A stretch of DNA of 64,000 nt, taken from the NCBI RefSeq assembly GCF_904849725.1, contig NC_058519.1, positions 184,935,703 to 184,999,702 on the forward strand. Direction: 5' to 3'. The notes beneath the pieces are model-generated. The model made no database searches, was not told where the DNA came from, and saw only the letters and a list, made by a program, of their open reading frames with translations. Origin of the DNA: Hordeum vulgare subsp. vulgare. Taxonomy: Eukaryota; Streptophyta; Magnoliopsida; Poales; Poaceae. Shown here piece after piece: positions 57,403 to 64,000 of the stretch (position 1 is the stretch's first letter; every line of letters begins with the position of its first letter). A program made the translations under genes and the position numbers.

Positions 57403-58593
57403 TTGAGATATGATATTACTTGTTGCTCTAGGATCAAGGCTAAACATCTTCCCTTTTCTTGTAAATTTAATGCTAATGAAACCTGGGCTTCTTATGCTAA
57501 TGGTATATATGATTACTATGATGTCGAACAAATAGAAGAGTTTGTTGCTTTTATGGGTGCTTATGAAATAGAAGCTCTGTTTAAAAAGTGCGATGATAAT
57601 GATGATGTTGTTTACCGATCTGAAAATTTGGTTATGCTTCGTTATTTTTATACTGATTATGAATATAATGCCCATATTTATCGATTTATGGAGAAATTCT
57701 CCGCTGCCCAAGAAGAGATTAATATTTTGCAGGAAACTATGGAAGAAGAAAATGCTGAAACTGTGAGCTCATTAGATCAAAAAGATGATGAGGAGAGCGA
57801 AGAACAAAAGGAGGAAGAGCGGACTAGCTACCCGTGCCCACCTTCTAATGAGAGTAACTCTTCAACTCATACATTGTTTAATTTCTCGTTCTTACCGCAG
57901 GATGAATGCTATGTCGATTGCTATGATCCCTTGGATTCGTTTGACATATCCCTTTTTGATGAACTTGATGCTTGCTATGCTTGTGGCCATGATGCCAATA
58001 TGAATGATGCTTATGAAGATGAACTTGCTATAGTTCCTTATCTTAAACATGAAATTTTTGCTATCGCACCAACTTATGATAGTCCTATTATCTTTTTGAA
58101 CTCTCCCAACTACACTATATCGGAGAAGTTTGCTCTTATTAGGGATTATATAGATGAGTTGCCTTCTACTATTACACATGATGATTTTGATGAATATAAT
58201 ATGCATGTGCTTTCTGCTCCTACTTGCAATTATTATGAGAGAGGAACTACATCTGGACCTCTCTATGTTTCCAATGCGATAAAATTGCAAGAAATTGCTT
58301 ATGCTATGTATTGGCCTTTACTTGATGTGCATGCATTGTTCTTTTATGACATGCCAATTCATAGGAAGAGAGTTAGACTTCATCATCGTATGATATATGT
58401 TACCTTGTACTCACTACTAAATTACAAATCATTGTTAATTAAAATTGGCTTTGATATACCTTGGGATCCGGGTGGATCATTACTTGAGCACTTTATGCCT
58501 AGCTTAATGGCTTTAAAGAAAGCGCTGCCTGGGAGACAACCCAGAAGTTTTAGAGAGTCATTTGTTTCTGTTGAGTGCTTTTATATATTTTAA
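57370..58593 (+). CDS. 407-codon ORF of unknown function in the Gypsy element
   Basis: The frame opens at ATG 57370, but the true start was probably upstream, in the split part at 57156-57402; meaningful sequence begins at VEMVCLRYDI. The protein is acidic and rich in Tyr, Asp and Glu. An acidic Glu/Lys stretch (about residues 120-150, KDDEESEEQKEEERTS) divides an N-terminal block (FNANETWASYANGIYDYYDV, EFVAFMGAYEIEALFKKC) from a long C-terminal block with FDISLFDELDACYACG, TISEKFALIRDYIDELPSTI and IPWDPGGSLLEHFMPSL. I see no zinc knuckle, protease DTG, polymerase or integrase motif. It might be a diverged capsid or accessory protein. It has kept 407 codons without a stop although the element is several percent diverged. 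Confidence 0.6.
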   Translation: MGSNSYVEMVCLRYDITCCSRIKAKHLPFSCKFNANETWASYANGIYDYYDVEQIEEFVAFMGAYEIEALFKKCDDNDDVVYRSENLVMLRYFYTDYEYNAHIYRFMEKFSAAQEEINILQETMEEENAETVSSLDQKDDEESEEQKEEERTSYPCPPSNESNSSTHTLFNFSFLPQDECYVDCYDPLDSFDISLFDELDACYACGHDANMNDAYEDELAIVPYLKHEIFAIAPTYDSPIIFLNSPNYTISEKFALIRDYIDELPSTITHDDFDEYNMHVLSAPTCNYYERGTTSGPLYVSNAIKLQEIAYAMYWPLLDVHALFFYDMPIHRKRVRLHHRMIYVTLYSLLNYKSLLIKIGFDIPWDPGGSLLEHFMPSLMALKKALPGRQPRSFRESFVSVECFYIF

Positions 58594-61434
58594 AAAACAA
58601 AAAAAATATATAGAGGGGAACTTAAAACTTTTTCAAAAAGAGAAGCGATTGAAAGGTGATGCATTGCGGAAGTGAGGGTCGACCTTGAACACTTGTGTTC
58701 TTGCTCATGGAAACAATGTAGAATTTTTCATGGAATTTTCTCGCAAAAATAATTATCCCCTTGTACAATTCCATTTTACTATAAGAATAATGTTCCAAGT
58801 AAGGCCTTTATGATTAGTTTGCGTGATAGGTGTTTGATCATGCTGAAAAACACAGAAACTTTGCACTCACGAAATCATTTGTTAATTCTATAGAGAGAGC
58901 GCTATTGAGTTGATTCTTTTTGCTTCTGATTGATATACAAATTTCCTTAATTATCATAATTGTTTAATAATTTTGGAGTATCATAAGTATGGTATATGTT
59001 TAGATTACTACAGATTGTTCTGTTTTTGACAGATTCTGTTTTCTATGCATTGTTCTCTTATTTTGATGAATCTATGGGTAGTATCGGGGGGTATGAACCA
59101 TGGTGAAGTTGGATTACAGTATATAAAATGCTAATATGAATTTGGAATGAGTTCACAACAGTAATTAAAGTGGTGATCTACTTTATTATACTAACGGATC
59201 TCACGAAGGTTTTGTTGAGTTTTGTGTGATTGAAGTTTTCAAGTTTTGGGTGAGACCACAATGGATGAAGGAATAAGGAGAGGAAAGAGCCTAAGCTTGG
59301 GGATGCCCGACGCACCCCAAGGTAATATTCAAGGAAGACTCAAGCGTCTAAGCTTGGGGATGGCCCGGAATGCATCCCCTCTTTCGTCTAGAATCTATCG
59401 ATAATTTTACTCGGAGCTATATTTTTATTCGTCACGTGATATGTGCAAATGCTTGGAGCGTATTTTTTGTTTATTTTTTCCTTTTTATTTTACGCACCAT
59501 GCTGGTATGAGATAGTCCTTGGTTGATTTATAGAATGCTCTTTGCACTTCACTTATATCTTTTTAGTATGGCTTTATAGAATGCTTCATGTGCTTCACTT
59601 ATATCATTTGAAGTTTGGATTGCCTGTTTCCCTACACATATAAAACCGCCATTTGTAGAATGCTCTTTTGCTTCACTTGTATTTGTTAGAGCGGGGCATA
59701 TCTTTTGTAGAAATAATTAAACTCTCATGCTTCACTTATACCTATTTAGAGAGTTAACAGGAGTTGGTCATTCACATGGTTAGTCATAAAATCCTACATA
59801 AAACTTGTAGATCACTAAATATGATATGTTTGATTCCTTACAATAGTTTTGCGACATGAAGATGTGATATTAGAGTCATGCTAGTGAGTAATTGTGTATT
59901 CGTAGAAATACTTGTGTTAAGGTTTGTGATTCCCGTAGCATGCACGTATGGTGAACCGTTATGTGACGAGGTGAGAGCATGATTTATTTATTGATTGTCA
60001 CCCTTTGTGTGGAGGTTGGGATCGCAAGATGGTTAACTCCTACCAACCCTTCCCCTAGGAGCATGCGTTTAGTACCTTGTTTTGATGACTAATAGACTTT
60101 TGCAATAAGTATGTGAGTTCTTCATGACTAATGTTGAGTCCATGGATTATACGCACTCTCACCCTTCCACCATTGCTAGCCTCTCTAGTACCGCACAACT
60201 TTCGCCGGTGCATTACACCCACCATATACCCTTCCTCAAAACAGCCACCATACCTATCTATTATAGCATTTCCATAGCCATTTTGAGATATATTGCCATG
60301 CAACTTCCATCGTTTCGTTTATTATGACACGCACCATCATTGTCATATTGCTTTGCATGATCGTAAGATAGCTAGCATGATGTTCTCATGGCTTGTCCGT
60401 TTTTTGATGTCATTGCTACGCTAGATCATTGCACATCCCGGTACACCGCCGGAGGCATTCATATAGAGTCATATTTTGTTCTAAATATCGAGTTGTAAGT
60501 AAATAAAAGTGTGATGATCATCATTATTAGAGCATTGTCCCATGTGAGGAAGCAATAAAAGAGGTCAATGAAGCCCAAATAAAAACAAAGAGGCCAAAGA
60601 AGCCCACCAAAAAAAGGAGAAAAAATAATATTAATAAATAATAATAATAAAATGAGAGAAAAGAGAGAAGGGACAATGCTACTATCCTTTACTACACTTG
60701 TGCTTCAAAGTAGCACCATGATCTTCATGATAGAGAGTCTCCTATGTTGTCAATTTCGTATACTAGTGGGAAATTTTCATTATAAAACTTGGCTTGTATA
60801 TTCCAATGATGGGCTTCCTCAAATTTCCCTAGGTCTTCGTGAGCAAGCGTGTTGGATGCACAACCACTAGTTTCTTTTTGAACTTTCATACACTTATAGG
60901 TCTTGTGCATCTGTTGCGTGGCAATCCCTACTCACTCACATTGATATCTATTGATGGGCATCTCCATAGCCCGTTGATACGCCTAGTTGATGCGAGACTA
61001 TCTCCTCCTTTTTGTCTTCTCCACAACCACCATATTCTATTCCACCTATAGTGCTATGTCCATGGCTGACCCTCATATATTGCGTGAAAGTTAAAAAAGT
61101 TTGAGAACACTAAAGTATGAAACAATTGCTTGGCTAAAACCGGGGTTGTGCATGATTTAAATATGTTGTGTGGGGAAGATGGAGCATAGCCAGACTATAT
61201 GATTTTGTAGGGATAACTTTCTTTGGCCATGATATTTTGAGAAGACGTGATTGCTTTGTTAGTATGCTTGAAATATTATTGTCTTTATGTCAAATGATAG
61301 ACTATTGCTTCGAATCACTCGTGTTTTAGTATTCATGCCATGATTAGATTTTATGATCAAGATTATGCTAGGTAGCATTCCACATCAAAAATTATCTTTT
61401 TTATCATTTACCTACTCGAGGACGAGCAGGAATT
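58594..61434 (+). other. Long non-coding 3' internal region of the Gypsy element
   Basis: No convincing gene. Contents: a ~70-bp stretch near 58650-58725 shared with the LARD; two early PPT-like motifs aagcttggggatg at 59293-59305 and 59350-59362; and a motif repeated three times around 59515-59700 (ttatagaatgctctttgc, cttcacttatat). Confidence 0.75.
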
Positions 61435-61448
61435 AAGCTTGGGGATGC
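61435..61448 (+). other. Polypurine tract of the Gypsy element
   Basis: aagcttggggatgc directly precedes the 3' LTR. Confidence 0.85.
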
Positions 61449-62985
61449 TGATACTTCTCCATCGTATCTATAATTTTTGATTGTTTCATGCCAATATTCT
61501 ACAACTTTCATATACTTTTGGCAACTTATTATACTATTTTTGGGACTAACATATTGATCCAGTGCCCAGTGCCAGTTCCTGTTTGTTGCATGATTTTTGT
61601 TTTGCAGAATATGCATACCAAACGAAGTACAAACGCAATAAAAAGCCTAAGTTTTTTTTTTGGAATATTTATGATTTTTGAGAAGAAGAATCAACACGAA
61701 ACGATGCCCGAGGGGATCACGAGCCCAGGAGGCGCGCCCTACCCCCCAGGCGCGCCTGGCAGGCTCGTGACCAACCCCTAAGGCGGTTGGGGCCCTTCTT
61801 TCGCTGCAAGAAAGCTAATATCCAGAAGAAAATCTTGTTAAAGGGACATCTCAATCGGAGTTACGGATATCTGGGAATTTAAGGAACGGTGAAAGGCCAG
61901 AATCTGGGAGCGCAGAAACAGAAGGACACAGAGAGAGAGAGAGATCCAATCTTGGAGGGGCTCTCGCCCCTCCGCCGCCGTGGAGACCATGGACCAGAGG
62001 GGAAACCCTTCTCCCATCTTGGGAGGAGGTCAAGGAAGAATAAGAAGAAGGGGCGCTCTCTCCCCCTCTCTCCCGGCGGCGTCGGAACGCCGCCCAGGAC
62101 ATCATCGTGTGACGGCGATCTACACGACCACCTCCGTCATCTTCACCAACACCTCCATCACCTTCCCCCATCTATATTCAGCGGTCCACTCTCCCGCAAA
62201 CCGCTGTACCCTCTACTTGAACATGATGCTTGATGCTTCATATTATTATCCAATGATGTGTTTCCATCCTATGATGTCTGAGTAGATTTTCGTTGTCCTA
62301 TCGGTGATTGATGAATTGCCATGATTGGTTTAATTTGCTTGTGGTTATGTTGTTGTCCTTTGGTGCCCATCATATGAGCGCGCGCGTGGATCACACCATA
62401 GGGTTAGTAGTATGTTGATAGGACTATGTATTGGAGCGCAAGGGTGACAGAAGCTTCAGCCTAGCATAGAAATTGATGCATACCGGATTGAAGGGGGACC
62501 AATATATCTTATTCTTATGGTTGGGTTTTACCTTAATGAACATTAGTAGTAGCGGATACTTGCTAATAGTAACAATCATAAGTGCATAGAATTCCAAGTA
62601 AGGGATGACATGCTAGCAGTGGCATCTCCCACATAAAACTTGCTATCGGTCTAGTAATGTAGTCAATTGCTTAGGGACAATTACGCAACTCCTACCACCA
62701 CTTTTCCACACTCGTTAAACTAACGTAATTGTTTCTTTATCTAAGCAACCCCTAGTTTTTATTTACGTGTTCTTTATTCTCTTGCAACCCTATCCTATCA
62801 CACCTACAAAGTACTTCTAGTTCATACTTGTTCTAGGTAAAGCGAACATAAAGTGTGTGTAGACTTGTATCAGTGGTCGATAGAACTTGAGGGAATATTT
62901 GTCCTACATTTAGCTCCTTGTTTGGTTCAACATTCTTACTTATCGAGAAAGTCTACAATTGATCCCCTATACTTGTGGGTTATCA
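61449..62985 (+). repeat. Gypsy 3' LTR (1,537 bp)
   Basis: It runs from TGATACTTCTCCATCGTATC to cttgtgggttatca and is collinear with 55535-57033. Confidence 0.93.
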
Positions 62986-62990
62986 CCCCG
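62986..62990. repeat. Right TSD (CCCCG) of the Gypsy element
   Basis: The five bases are identical to 55530-55534. Confidence 0.92.
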
Positions 62991-64000
62991 TAAGGTGCAA
63001 CCCGTTACCAAAGTTGTCCCCCACAGGGCAAGGCCCTGACCAGAAGGCCAGGAGGCCTTGTGACTGGTAAGGCTCCTCAGGCGTGTTGCTCAGGAACACC
63101 CCTCGACACGCAAGCCGCTCTACCTCGTCAGGCCCCAGCCCCGCGCATTTCTCCACCGCCGTTAGGCTCGCGCTGCACGGGGCGGGCCCCCACCATTCCT
63201 GACGCTGATCGGGGCTCACAGACGGTGCCAACAATGGCGAGTGGCATTATGGACGGTAAGGCTCGTGAGGAGTGCCCAGGAGCCCCCTTTCTGGTGCCCG
63301 AGAAATTCCACACTCCGTTCCTTTGTTCGTCGCCCCACGGGCCCTCAGGCCTCCTGAGACTCTTTGTGGTGGTATTAAATTTCGGTCCGAACCCCCGAGC
63401 GGGGGTTGACTACTCAAAAACTTTGGCCCTGGGGTGGCAAGTCCTTGCTTTCATGCCCCTTGACTCCTAGGGGCGGTGCGGAGCGGTTATCTCCAAACAC
63501 GTCCTCCAAACAGGAGGTTTTCTTAAAATTAGTGAAACAAGAAGACGTCGGAGAAAGTTCCCCCCCCCTTTTGTTTTTCGAACGTCTGGTATTGAAAATT
63601 AGAAAACAAATTTTGGAACCGACGAGTTTAAGTTCAGCAAAAAATAGTTCGAAATCCAAGAAAAGCAAGCAAACGCCGCGTCCGACACTCAGGCTAGCAT
63701 AGTCATTGGCGGACTATATGGGTTTCCTCGCCAGCTACAAGCATGGTCATTGGTAGACCGTGTTGATTGCCTTCATCCTCTCCCCAGCGCGGAGCGTAGG
63801 GCTGCCACTAGCAGTGGGGTGGACCCCTTCCGCATCCTCGGGGGGCCGTGGGCGTATACAACCTCGGCTCGTTATTACGTGAGAGTGTCACGGGATGAAG
63901 TAGGTTCCGAAAGGATTGAAAGACGATGCAGAGGTGTGACGGGTTGATGCAGGTCCTGCATGCTCCTTCCTTGGAGGCTAGTTAAGGGCTTTTATGGCTC
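62991..64000. mobile_element. GC-rich repeat segment, unclassified, right half
   Basis: It is the continuation of 53926-55534 across the Gypsy insertion. It holds ttcggtccgaacccccgagc-type sequence and short frames at 63060-63947 without motifs I recognise. No gene is called. Confidence 0.5.

Larger units (their letters stand above)
55535..62985 (+). mobile_element. Complete non-autonomous Gypsy-type LTR element, 7,451 bp
   Basis: It has two full LTRs, an Asp-tRNA-type primer site, a purine tract and 5-bp target duplications. The interior carries a broken gag-like start and a 407-codon frame of unknown function. I see no protease, reverse transcriptase, RNase H or integrase, so it must move with borrowed enzymes. 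The LTRs differ at 11 of the first 200 positions, which suggests an insertion some millions of years old. It resembles the Sabrina-like, Athila-related group of Triticeae. Confidence 0.92.

Overview
The window is intergenic, transposon-packed DNA from a large grass genome, almost certainly Triticeae (wheat, barley or rye group). Evidence for this: a Copia LTR starting TGTTGGAAATATGCCC (Angela/BARE type), Gypsy LTRs starting TGATACGTC, a large non-coding LTR element with TGTGACGCCC/GGGCGTCACA LTR ends, and a CACTA transposon with CACTAGTAG ends and GTCCCGGTTGGTG subterminal hairpins. I see no ordinary host gene, tRNA or rRNA. All family names come from memory and were not searched.

Layout. 1-7008: minus-strand Copia element with a decayed gag-pol and nearly identical LTRs, its 3' LTR cut by the window edge. 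7009-8054: fragment of a minus-strand Gypsy LTR. 8055-8610: non-coding target segment. 8614-38767: a 30,154-bp CACTA transposon with a perfect TTG target-site duplication. 38771-41036: mosaic of LTR-like sequence. 41037-45331: 5'-truncated Gypsy element with integrase remnant, accessory ORF and 3' LTR. 45332-53925: a LARD-like element with no coding capacity and LTRs of about 4 kb, truncated at both outer ends. 53926-55534 and 62986-64000: one GC-rich repeat segment, split by 55535-62985, a complete non-autonomous Gypsy-type element (TSD CCCCG) that carries a frameshifted gag-like start and a 407-codon ORF of unknown function.

The CACTA element is the exciting part. It has no recognisable transposase. 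Behind its left subterminal hairpins lies the first exon of a Werner/RNase D-like 3'-5' exonuclease that ends in a perfect splice donor; no further exons are visible. A ~145-bp tandem repeat follows, then an uninterrupted 24.4-kb array of about 72 copies of a 337-bp satellite, with higher-order blocks of 1, 3, 4, 6 and 7 units. After the array come a second cluster of CACTA-style hairpins, a TATA box and a multi-exon gene for a two-part, B3-like putative DNA-binding protein that shows signs of decay. The element therefore looks like a mobile satellite carrier with captured or element-specific genes at each end.

Inferred order of events: the older LTR/LARD layers received the CACTA and the Gypsy insertions. 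The Copia LTRs differ at 4 of 216 compared positions and the complete Gypsy LTRs by about 5% over the first 200 bp, so the Copia insertion is among the youngest.
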